Assembly: GCA_012271015.1 (NCBI GenBank)
Contig: JAAXHD010000012.1
Span: forward strand, 1 to 45,851
DNA from: Candidatus Poribacteria bacterium
GTDB taxonomy: Bacteria; Poribacteria; WGA-4E; WGA-3G
Length of the DNA stretch: 45,851 bases
Direction: 5' to 3'
Every line of letters begins with the position of its first letter. Position 1 is the first letter of the stretch. Positions 34,714 through 41,997 of the stretch are shown here, piece by piece. The position numbers were made by a program, and so were the translations under genes. The notes beneath the pieces were generated by a model, which saw only the letters and a list, made by a program, of their open reading frames with translations, was not told the DNA's origin and ran no database searches.

Positions 34714-35754
34714 ATGCAAAATCAAACTGTTAAATCGATGACGGGTCGTGAACGGGTGCTCGCCGCGCTAAACAACGAACCGACTGACCGAACACCTATC
34801 TGTAATCCGACCTCCGTCGCGACTGTTGAACTGATGGATCTCGTTGACGCGCCCTTCCCACAGGCGAATCGAGAACCGGAACTCATGGCACGCCTCGCTG
34901 CGACAGGATATACCGAGCTCGGGTTCGATACCATCATGCCCGTTTTCACCATTATCCAAGAATCGAGCGCGCTCGGTTGTAAAATTCAGTGGGAACAAAA
35001 GGACAATTGGCCCACAGTTATGATGCGCGAACCGATCTGGGAAGATGCTGACGATATTGCTATACCCGACGACTTCTTGACGCATCCAGACACCAAGTGC
35101 GTCCTGGACGCGATTAAAATCCTGAAGAAAGAATACGGTGATGATGTCGCTGTCATCGGGAAAACGATGGGACCTTGGTCGCTCGGCTACCACTGCTTCG
35201 GAGTTGAACCCTTCCTGTTGCTCTCACTTGACGATCCCGGTAGAACGAAACTCGCGCTCGATCGGATGAAGGAAGCCACTGTGCAATTCGGGGTCGCACA
35301 AATCGAGGCAGGTGCCGATGCGCTTACCCTCCCCGACCATGCGACAGGCGACCTCGTCAGCGGCGAATACTACCAACGCTACCTCCGAGACCTCCACATC
35401 GAATTCGTCGAACGGATCCCTATTCCTTTAATCCTGCACATCTGTGGACGCACCGTTGATAGAATGGAATACATCGCGCAAACCGGCATGTCCGCCTTCC
35501 ATTTCGACTCTAAAAACGAACCGCAGGAATCTATGGACATTATTCAGGAGCGCATTGCTCTTGTCGGCAATATCAATAACCCTGAGACGCTGTTTTCTAA
35601 AGAACCGGAAGACGTCAAAGCAGAGGTCGTCAAAAACCTTGATGCGGGAGTGCCACTTATTGGACCCGAGTGTGCGATCCCACTTCAAACGACAATCGAA
35701 AATCTGCAAGCGATCCCCGAAGCCGTTCAAGAATGGCACAAGGCACAAACATAA
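34714..35754 (+). CDS. UroD/MtaA/CmuA-family methyltransferase with zinc site
   Basis: 346 residues of the uroporphyrinogen-decarboxylase fold. Unlike HemE, it has the zinc ligands of methylcobamide:thiol methyltransferases: His242-x-Cys244 (LHICGRT) and Cys320 (GPECAIP). It therefore probably transfers a methyl group from a corrinoid protein or similar donor to a thiol, rather than decarboxylating uroporphyrinogen. No corrinoid protein is adjacent. It sits 12 bases after the CPPC lipoprotein and 7 bases before the first TGA-containing gene, so it belongs to this operon; the functional link to exported thioredoxins is unclear because it has no signal peptide. Confidence 0.85.
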   Translation: MQNQTVKSMTGRERVLAALNNEPTDRTPICNPTSVATVELMDLVDAPFPQANREPELMARLAATGYTELGFDTIMPVFTIIQESSALGCKIQWEQKDNWPTVMMREPIWEDADDIAIPDDFLTHPDTKCVLDAIKILKKEYGDDVAVIGKTMGPWSLGYHCFGVEPFLLLSLDDPGRTKLALDRMKEATVQFGVAQIEAGADALTLPDHATGDLVSGEYYQRYLRDLHIEFVERIPIPLILHICGRTVDRMEYIAQTGMSAFHFDSKNEPQESMDIIQERIALVGNINNPETLFSKEPEDVKAEVVKNLDAGVPLIGPECAIPLQTTIENLQAIPEAVQEWHKAQT

Positions 35755-35761
35755 ACTATCT

Positions 35762-36376
35762 ATGAAAAAGATTACGGTTTTATTGCTAACTGCCTGTTTA
35801 ATCCTGACCAATCTCTTAGCGACAGGCTACACACAAGAAATTAATCTCGAACACCTACAAGCCTCCGATGTCAACGTCGATGGCACCGTCAACATCCTTG
35901 ATTTGACCCTGGTCGCCGCAAACTTCGGCGCGACACCTACCGCAGATCAGAAACTTAACCCGGATGTCAACGGGGACGGCACCGTTAATATTTTGGATTT
36001 GACGCTCGTCGCAAGCCATTTTGGTAAGAGATCCGGTATCCCGTATGAAGTCACAGATGCAACGTTCGACGCTATCGTCTTGGGTTCTGAACTCCCTATT
36101 GTTGTAGAATTCAAAGACGATACCTGAATATTCTGCATAATGATGCGACCGGTGGTCGCAGCAGTCGCATTGGAATATCGAGATGTCTTCAGTTTCGTCA
36201 AGTTGGATGTAAATACGCAACCCGAGAAAACAACTGAATATAACATTCGCGGAACGCCCACCTATATCGTATTCAGAGACGGAGAAATCTTACCGGACTT
36301 CATCATCGGGGCAATGCCCAAGGCTAAATTGGTAAAACGAATCCTTGGTATCTTAGAGATTGAAGAAAGTGAATAA
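35762..36376 (+). CDS. Exported dockerin-thioredoxin selenoprotein (UIFC), in-frame TGA read as selenocysteine
   Basis: The track splits this gene into 35444..36127 and 36140..36376. Starting at ATG 35762 and reading through TGA at 36125-36127 in the same frame gives 204 residues. A signal peptide ends near GYTQE (about 24). Two dockerin-like calcium repeats follow (SDVNVDGTVNILDLTLV, DVNGDGTVNILDLTLV). A thioredoxin domain starts at about 96. The TGA is codon 122 and stands at the first Cys of CxxC: the local order is EFKDDT-U-IFC-IMMRPVVA, aligned with YFWADW-C-PPC-KWMAPII of the lipoprotein at 33952. After the TGA the rest of the domain is intact, including cis-proline GTPTYIVF. TGA is used as a normal stop elsewhere in the window (truA, hicB), so a changed code is unlikely. 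Little ribosome binding site is visible; it is coupled to the methyltransferase 7 bases upstream. Confidence 0.88.
36141..36163 (+). promoter_or_regulatory. Candidate bacterial SECIS hairpin, first selenoprotein
   Basis: TGCGACC-GGT-GGTCGCA (36144-36160), a perfect 7-bp stem extended by TG/CA across one mismatch. The GGU loop begins 24 bases after the TGA, in the range and with the loop GU typical of bacterial SECIS elements. Confidence 0.65.
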
Positions 36377-36389
36377 AGGAGAAAAACAG

Positions 36390-37991
36390 ATGAAAAAAAT
36401 CACCTTTCTATTCCTAACGACCTGTTTGATTCTCACGCATTTAACCGTAGGCTATACACAAGAAGCAGATATCGAGACTTTAAGAGCCTCCGATGTCAAT
36501 GCCGATGGCGTGATAAACATTCTCGATCTGACGCTTGTCGCCGCAAACTTCGGCACGACACCCGCCGCAGATCAGACTCCTAATACGAATGTCAACGGGG
36601 ACGGCACCGTCAATATCCTCGATTTGACGCTCGTCGCAAGCCACTTGGGTAAAACCGTCAGTCCACCTGTGATGTTCATTAGTGCGAACCCAGCAACCGG
36701 CTCACAGTTAACTATGGACGATACCATCACTCTCACGTTTGACAACATGCCAGAGGACGTTACTGTAAGCACAGGTGTCGCTACAGTTACCGATAAAACT
36801 GTGTCAATCATGGGTCCTTTTGACGCAGGCGCACTCACACTGACAATCACTTGGACAGACGGCACCCAAACGCTCGATTATACCATTAGACCCCCCGCAG
36901 CGTTCGTTAGTGCGAACCCAGTCGCCAACTCTAAACTCGCTGTCGACGATACCATCACACTTACCTTCGACAACCCACCAGAAGACGTTAAAGCGAGCAC
37001 AGGTGATGCTACAGTCACTGATAAAACTGTGTCAATCACGGGTCCTTTCGATCCAGGCGCACTCGCACTAACTGTCACGTGGGCAGATGGAACCCAGACA
37101 CTCAACTATACTATCAGACCACTTGCCACATTCGTTAGCGCAAATCCAGTGATCCGATCACAAATTGCTGTCGACGATACCATTACCCTCACCTTCGACA
37201 ATCCACCAGACGACCTTACAGTCAGCGAAGGAAGGGCAAGAATCATTGGCAAGCGGGTGCGAATCACGGGTACCTTTGACGCAGGTGCACTCGCCTTGAC
37301 TGTCACCTGGGCGGATGGATCCGAAACGCTCACCTACACCGTCCGCGTCCCTGACACTGAGGCACCCAAAATTACCAGCGGAAGCGTCAATGACGGCGAT
37401 AAAGAGGTCGACCCCGAAGCACTTAGGCGGATCGAAGTTACCTTCAACGAAACAGTAACTGGCAACATGGCACTGCAAACCGTAGCAGGTGCTGATGTCG
37501 GATGGCGCGGCAAAGTTGAAGGCAAGAAAGGGACGCTTGAATTGGTCAGAGGCAAAGAACTCGACAACGAGATAACTTACGTTATTGCAGGGAAAGTCAG
37601 TGATGCGGCTGGCAATTCAACCGACATCAGGATTCGGTTCACCACTGTCAGTAAAACCTTTGAGACTCTTTTTGAAGTCACTGATGCTACGTTTAACTCT
37701 CTCGTACTTGGATCAGAAGTCCCTATCATGCTTGAGTTTATAAAGGATGGCTGACCGTTCTGTCGACAGATGGCGCCAGTTGTCGCCCAAATTGCTTTAG
37801 AGAATCAGAACACGTTTGCAGTCGCAAAATTGAATATTAAGAATGCTCGACAGACGCTCCAAAAATATCCGATTCGACAAACTCCCACGTATATGGTGTT
37901 CCAAGATGGGAAACTTGTTGGAAATTTCAGAGGCGTCATACCAAAAGCCCAACTGCTTCAGAGTATTCTTAACGTCATAGAAGTTGAATAG
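36390..37991 (+). CDS. Exported dockerin-Ig-thioredoxin selenoprotein (UPFC), in-frame TGA read as selenocysteine
   Basis: The track splits this gene into 36360..37754 and 37770..37991. ATG 36390 has an AAAGGAG ribosome binding site. Reading through TGA at 37752-37754 gives 533 residues. Order: signal peptide (to about GYTQEA), two dockerin repeats (about 35-90), three Ig-like repeats of 76 residues (DNA period 228 bases), a further Big_5/SbsA-like Ig domain (DTEAPKITSGSVNDGDKEV... to about 425), and a thioredoxin domain. The TGA is codon 455: EFIKDG-U-PFC-RQMAPVVAQIALE, exactly replacing the first Cys of CxxC, with cis-proline QTPTYMVF beyond. It is 13 bases after the previous selenoprotein gene. 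It probably acts outside the cytoplasm as a peroxidase or disulfide oxidoreductase; the dockerin repeats may bind calcium or a partner. Confidence 0.88.
36663..37346 (+). repeat. Three tandem 228-bp coding repeats (Ig-like modules)
   Basis: The words TTCGTTAGTGCGAACCCAG, GACGATACCATCAC and ACTGATAAAACTGTGTCAAT recur every 228 bases. Units 1 and 2 are nearly identical over parts, pointing to recent duplication; unit 3 is more diverged (GRARIIGKRVRI). Confidence 0.8.
37759..37787 (+). promoter_or_regulatory. Candidate bacterial SECIS region, second selenoprotein
   Basis: GGCG-CCAGTTGT-CGCC (37772-37787) can form a short stem, extendable by C-G inside to leave an AGUU loop whose GU lies 25-26 bases after the TGA, the same offset as in the first gene. 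A competing palindrome TCTGTCGACAGA precedes it. Weaker than the first candidate. Confidence 0.45.
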
Positions 37992-37998
37992 AATTAGG

Positions 37999-38038
37999 GG
38001 ATGGAAGAGTGGGGTATCCTTCCCACCTTCTTCCATCC
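37999..38038 (+). terminator. Strong hairpin at the end of the selenoprotein operon
   Basis: GGATGGAAGA-GTGGG-GTATCCTT-CCCAC-CTTCTTCCATCC with a 2-base bulge, 8 bases after the stop. No long T-run follows, so the termination mode is uncertain. Confidence 0.5.
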
Positions 38039-38114
38039 TTCCAGTCAAAAGCTTCCAATCCCGCAAGCAAACACAAGAATCTTGCCGAAGTAAGTTGCGA
38101 CCTATTGTAAACAT

Positions 38115-38181
38115 AGCACTCCGCTGGAGTGCTGTAGCTTAAATACACTCTTTCTATAGACATATCACCCCTCTGGGGTGA
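38115..38181. repeat. Two short palindromes: AGCACTCC-GCT-GGAGTGCT and TCACCCC-TCT-GGGGTGA
   Basis: Perfect 8-bp (38115-38133) and 7-bp (38165-38181) stems, each with a 3-base loop, in the gene-free stretch 37992-38346. Confidence 0.6.
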
Positions 38182-38213
38182 AGAAAGTGCGCGAAAAATC
38201 TCCTTGAACCTTC

Positions 38214-38340
38214 AAATAACATTACATTCTTGAATTGTAGGAGGGAACTCCGATTCCCGACTCTCAGTGAGTTGAGTCGCGATCAGGAGGGTACGCCCCT
38301 ACAGAAGATATGTAAACTTAATTATGGACTTTAGTATAAT
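38214..38340. repeat. 130-bp class dispersed repeat, copy Q (uninterrupted)
   Basis: Matches copy P at 15752-16046 along its length but lacks the 121-bp element, reading TGTAAACTTAATTATGGAC across the insertion point. It contains the GTCGCGATCAGGAGGGTACGCCCCTACAG hairpin type. Confidence 0.7.
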
Positions 38341-38346
38341 TTAGCA

Positions 38347-40248
38347 TTACACGCTACTTCGATGATAAAACCACCACTCCAGCACAAGGAGTAGGAACGC
38401 CGAAAGTGCAAACCAACGCCATATCTCTTGCACTATCGGTTGCAATCCATCTTCCACATCCATTGAGAGGTTTGTAATCGCTGGCGTTGGAGAATGGGAC
38501 AGTGCCGACTCCGTAGCGTTCAGTAGATTGACCGTGAACCGTTCAATCCGCCTATCATCCGCAAAAAGGGTATAGACCCCAATTTGATCTGTCTGGGTGA
38601 ATATCGAGTTCTCCAATCCAACCGTCGTTTCATCCGGTTTCTGCACGTGAAGCGTGCGTCCCTTGTGGCTCAACGCGACGCTCACCCGTTCTCCAGTCCG
38701 GAATGCGTATCGTGTTCCACTTCCTTGAGATTGTAGTGACTGCAACGGAGCAGTCCCTGCTTCAAACCACGCTAAACACTGATAGACGAATTGTGGTCCA
38801 TCGGGGACAGTCAGCGGAAAGGAAGAGATTTCAGGGTTAAACGCATCGAACTCGAAAACAAGAAGCCGAGTATTCTGTCTACTACCGAGCCATATCAATG
38901 CCCCTTTCTCTGTCTCAACAAGCGCATGTCCCCAGAGTGGTAACACTCGGTGCATAGACTCGCTTATCTGTAACCCCTGCAGCGATACACTCTCCATGAG
39001 CGGGTGGTTTCCATCCTCTTTGATAACGCGAACAGGTGTCCTCTCCGTTTCGGCAACTGGAGACTCTTCTTGAATGTAGGGCAGATTGTTCCCGGGTGCG
39101 ATGAAGACCAAAGCCGTTCCAGCGGCAGTCTTAGAGAGATCCGCGAAAGCCTCGCGACCGGCGAGCGTGCCACCATCAAAGATTGCGACATCGGCATCGC
39201 CAGTGCCGTGATAGTCCGTCGGATCCACCACATTCAATCTCACGTGATCTCCGTACGACTCCAAAAGATCGGGTAGCAACGATTTTCGATTGTCGCTCAC
39301 AAGTAAAATCCGCAGTTGAGGGATAGCAGATAGGAGTGCCCAAGCACTGTTATCCAGTGGAAAGTCGTCATCTATATCAAGGTGTCCACTCAGCACTTTT
39401 CCCTCTAAACCGCTCGGATCACCTGAAAACAGAACTGATTTCGTTCCACTCGAAGGAACGGACACCGTTCTATCATCAAGAAGAACATCCTCCACCGACA
39501 ATTGAACATCTAATTCCTTGGATACATCCGTGAAATTTTGAACGCCGATGAGGACTTCATAACGATCCTCTAACATTTCAACACCGAACCGAACGATACC
39601 GACATTCTCCGCACTCCCACCCACTCCGATTTCCTGCACCGGCAACGATATATCTGGTAGGTTCTCAAACGTCCCACTCACAAAGACAATCTTGTCTTGC
39701 GGCGAATCCGCATAACGTGTTGCTGCATCAAAGACAGGACGCAGATTGCGTGGTGCATGGGTCTGAGCGATATCTGCTATTGCCTGGTGGAGTTTCGAGG
39801 TATCCGTTGTAAAAGCTTGTTGGATATAGGTCTCAGGAGAATTCGTCACCATGAGCATCATCCCACCACTCACAGAAACCTCTTTAAGGTATTGCTGCGC
39901 TTCCTGTTTCGCGAGCGTGAGGCGGGTTTGTCCCATCTCTTTTGACAACATGCTCGCGGAATTATCAACGATGAGAATTGCTTTTCCGGGCATAAACCCG
40001 GGTCTACGTAGCGCAGGGCGCGCGACGCTGAATATGAGGAGCAACAGGAACAGTACCTGTAGCAATGGGAGGAGTAGGTTACGGAGCCGTTGGAAAGGGA
40101 CATTTGCTCTCCGGTCTTCGTCAGTGGAGAGCCAAAACATAATGCTGGGGACGAGGCGGGTATGGCGGCGTAATTTCAGAAAGTGGAGTGCGATCACAAT
40201 CGGAATGACACCGAGTAGATAAAACGCGGCAGGGTTCAGGAATTGCAT
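38347..40248 (-). CDS. BatA/VWA-domain membrane protein
   Basis: 633 residues. The first 80 residues are the BatA (aerotolerance regulator) N-terminus with two membrane helices (LNPAAFYLLGVIPIVIALHFLKLRRH and LLPLLQVLFLLLLIFSVARPALRR). A von Willebrand A domain follows with an intact MIDAS DNSAS (Asp95, Ser97, Ser99). A long beta-rich periplasmic region leads to a final helix (WFALSAFLLLVLEWWFYHR). This layout is the one seen in MoxR-associated gene sets, but no MoxR ATPase or DUF58 gene is next to it. No ribosome binding site is visible. Confidence 0.87.
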   Translation of the reverse strand: MQFLNPAAFYLLGVIPIVIALHFLKLRRHTRLVPSIMFWLSTDEDRRANVPFQRLRNLLLPLLQVLFLLLLIFSVARPALRRPGFMPGKAILIVDNSASMLSKEMGQTRLTLAKQEAQQYLKEVSVSGGMMLMVTNSPETYIQQAFTTDTSKLHQAIADIAQTHAPRNLRPVFDAATRYADSPQDKIVFVSGTFENLPDISLPVQEIGVGGSAENVGIVRFGVEMLEDRYEVLIGVQNFTDVSKELDVQLSVEDVLLDDRTVSVPSSGTKSVLFSGDPSGLEGKVLSGHLDIDDDFPLDNSAWALLSAIPQLRILLVSDNRKSLLPDLLESYGDHVRLNVVDPTDYHGTGDADVAIFDGGTLAGREAFADLSKTAAGTALVFIAPGNNLPYIQEESPVAETERTPVRVIKEDGNHPLMESVSLQGLQISESMHRVLPLWGHALVETEKGALIWLGSRQNTRLLVFEFDAFNPEISSFPLTVPDGPQFVYQCLAWFEAGTAPLQSLQSQGSGTRYAFRTGERVSVALSHKGRTLHVQKPDETTVGLENSIFTQTDQIGVYTLFADDRRIERFTVNLLNATESALSHSPTPAITNLSMDVEDGLQPIVQEIWRWFALSAFLLLVLEWWFYHRSSV

Positions 40249-40257
40249 TTTTTAAAT

Positions 40258-40390
40258 TAGTTGTCAATTGTCAGTCGTCGGTTACAAGAGGGTCTTATTA
40301 AAGGATGGGAAACACCCTATCAAAAACACCTCTTAACTGAAAACTAATAACTGAAGGTTTCCTGCGCAGCGGACGAACCGAAAACTATTA
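40258..40390. repeat. Large imperfect hairpin repeat, copy D
   Basis: Arms TTGTCAATTGTCAGTCGTCGGTTACAAGAGGGT and ACACCTCTTAACTGAAAACTAATAACTGAAGG...CGAAAACTATTAAAAC around GGGAAACACCC. Confidence 0.6.
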
Positions 40391-40400
40391 AAACTTGTTG

Positions 40401-40805
40401 TTAAGACGTGCTCTCGCCTTCCTCTTTCTCCTTGAGGCTCTGCAGCACTTCATCGGCATCCAACCGACCGGTTTCGCCATAGTCTTGGAGGCGTTCACAG
40501 GCGGCTCGGACCTTATCGTGTTCGTCAAGTTCCAAATAGAGTTTTGCTAAATTCGTGTGCATTTCCCGAAACACACCGGGCCAATTCCGTTCGCCTTCTT
40601 TGTCAATGATGCGGGTCGCATTTGTAATAGCGGTATTGACAACCTCGTCCAATTCCGCTTTATCTTCATCTGAGATCCGAAAATCGGCTTCTTGGCACTG
40701 CTCGTTGTAGGCTTTTAGTTCGCTCAGTGCCTTATCGCATTGGTTATATGTTTTTTCAATACTCAACGCACCCTCAAAAATTTTTGATAAGAATCCTAAT
40801 TTCAT
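40401..40805 (-). CDS. Small charged helical protein of unknown function
   Basis: 134 residues from the ATG at 40805 (GGAG five bases before it); the track start at 40841 is a TTG with no ribosome binding site. Highly charged, helix-rich and TPR-like in pattern (FREMHTNLAKLYLELDEHDKVRAACERL), with no signal peptide. It ends in a run of Glu/Lys/Ser. Function unknown. It is between the LamG gene and the BatA gene on the same strand and could be co-transcribed. Confidence 0.65.
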   Translation of the reverse strand: MKLGFLSKIFEGALSIEKTYNQCDKALSELKAYNEQCQEADFRISDEDKAELDEVVNTAITNATRIIDKEGERNWPGVFREMHTNLAKLYLELDEHDKVRAACERLQDYGETGRLDADEVLQSLKEKEEGESTS

Positions 40806-40906
40806 AGCGTCTCCGAATTGGTGTAGGGCTTCGGAAGTCAAGCAATCACGATGATTGTGATGGCATGCTCCCGATGAGGTGGAAGTCCCTCGCCCTACAA
40901 ATTACT

Positions 40907-41683
40907 CTATAAATCGGTTTTCAATTCTCCCCATGTCACCGCCAACTTGTCGCGAGCTTCAACAGCAAGTACCACCGGTATACTCAGTTCCATATTTTCC
41001 CTTACCTCTTCTTCAGTCAACGCCGCCGCGTATATGACGACTTCATCAATGATCGCATCTTCGACTTTATGGAGGTTCGGATTTTCACCAGCACCGATGT
41101 AGATCGCTGCCTCTTTGAACTTGGGCCACTTGAAATTCTCTGGCACCTCACCGATAAATTTACCGTTGACATAGATTTTGCCATCTTTTCCATCGGCAAC
41201 TAAAACGTAGTGGTACCACTCTTTCAATTCAAATTTGAAGTTTGCGAGCTTCTTGTCAGCGTGATGTCCCGCATCCCAGAATGGATTGAAACTGGGATCC
41301 ACCATCGTCCGGAATTCACAACATCCACCCGCCGCGGCTTCAATCGAGATAATCCCGTCGTATGCGGCGTGCTGATTCAGGAAAAACCACGCTTCCATTG
41401 TGATCTCTGTTTTCTCACCGATTGGAACGATAAAGTCGTTCTGTTCCATTACAACGACACCACCGTTCAGATGGATCGCTTTATTGAATGCCCCGTCAAC
41501 AAGCGAGCCCTTTCCGACCAATTCTGCATCATTCCCATTGTCAGAATCATCACTGACTTTAGTACCACTCAATTTGTCAAAAGAGTAATAGACGAGGATG
41601 TCCTCTTCCTCGAAAGCGTGAGAGAGACTCACCGCACATACACAAATCGCCGTAAGCCCCAACAGAAATAATTTTCTACGCAT
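40907..41683 (-). CDS. Exported LamG (concanavalin A-like) domain protein
   Basis: 258 residues. Signal peptide MRRKLFLLGLTAICVCAVSLSHA. The LamG/laminin-G-3 fold begins YYSFDKLSGTKVSDDSDNGNDAEL and has the typical ITMEAWFFLNQ, YHYVLVADGKDGKIYVNGKFIGE, AIYIGAGENP and IIDEVVIYAAALTEEEV. An AAGGAGA ribosome binding site precedes the ATG. Such proteins bind carbohydrates or other surface ligands; this one has no enzymatic domain. Confidence 0.9.
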   Translation of the reverse strand: MRRKLFLLGLTAICVCAVSLSHAFEEEDILVYYSFDKLSGTKVSDDSDNGNDAELVGKGSLVDGAFNKAIHLNGGVVVMEQNDFIVPIGEKTEITMEAWFFLNQHAAYDGIISIEAAAGGCCEFRTMVDPSFNPFWDAGHHADKKLANFKFELKEWYHYVLVADGKDGKIYVNGKFIGEVPENFKWPKFKEAAIYIGAGENPNLHKVEDAIIDEVVIYAAALTEEEVRENMELSIPVVLAVEARDKLAVTWGELKTDL

Positions 41684-41783
41684 TCTTGTGTCTCCTTAAA
41701 CATTTTAACAGGAATTTTAACACAAACATTGAACACTATTAATGCATTATACAACATTCTCTGAATTATAGCAACGCGCAATG

Positions 41784-41944
41784 CTAATCGGAACAGGACT
41801 ATTCAGTTTTAAAAATTTAGCAGATTTTTTGGGGTTTGAAGGTTCTTTTTCCATGCCCGGAGCGGTTACAAACTGCTCCAACCGGATCTGGGCACCTAAA
41901 ATCCGGCGAAAAAATGGAAAACTAAATACCCCTGCTAATCGGAA
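41784..41944. mobile_element. MITE-like element CAGGG family, copy 2, with perfect 10-bp target duplication
   Basis: The element is 41794-41934 (141 bp): ends CAGGACTATTCAGTTTT and AAAACTAAATACCCCTG. CTAATCGGAA flanks both sides (41784-41793 and 41935-41944). The centre carries GGAGCGGTT-ACA-AACTGCTCC (41859-41879). The track ORF 41781..41966 lies across it and is rejected. Confidence 0.8.
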
Positions 41945-41962
41945 ACCGTCCGCAAATTGTCC

Positions 41963-41991
41963 TTGAAAACTGATACCTTAAGTGTTACAAT
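41963..41991 (+). promoter_or_regulatory. Promoter giving a leaderless uppP transcript
   Basis: TTGAAA (41963-41968), 17 bases, TACAAT (41986-41991). The start ATG follows only 6 bases later, so transcription would begin at or near the ATG. No ribosome binding site is visible. Confidence 0.6.
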
Positions 41992-41997
41992 ATCCGC

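Noticed and set aside
34714-35754. True uroporphyrinogen decarboxylase (hemE)
   Set aside because: The protein has the His-x-Cys...Cys zinc site of the MtaA/CmuA branch, and there are no other haem-synthesis genes around it.
35762-36376. Gene pair 35444..36127 and 36140..36376 as two separate genes or a nonsense pseudogene
   Set aside because: The two parts are in one frame, the break is a single TGA at the catalytic Cys codon, the remainder is undamaged, and an independent neighbour shows the same thing.
36390-37991. Alternative genetic code (TGA read as Trp or Gly) in place of selenocysteine
   Set aside because: Several other genes in the window (hicB, truA, the SDR) end at TGA at sensible positions, and the homologous residue is Cys, not Trp or Gly.
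41781-41966. 61-residue ORF as a small gene
   Set aside because: It is made of the ends and centre of the CAGGG MITE-like element.
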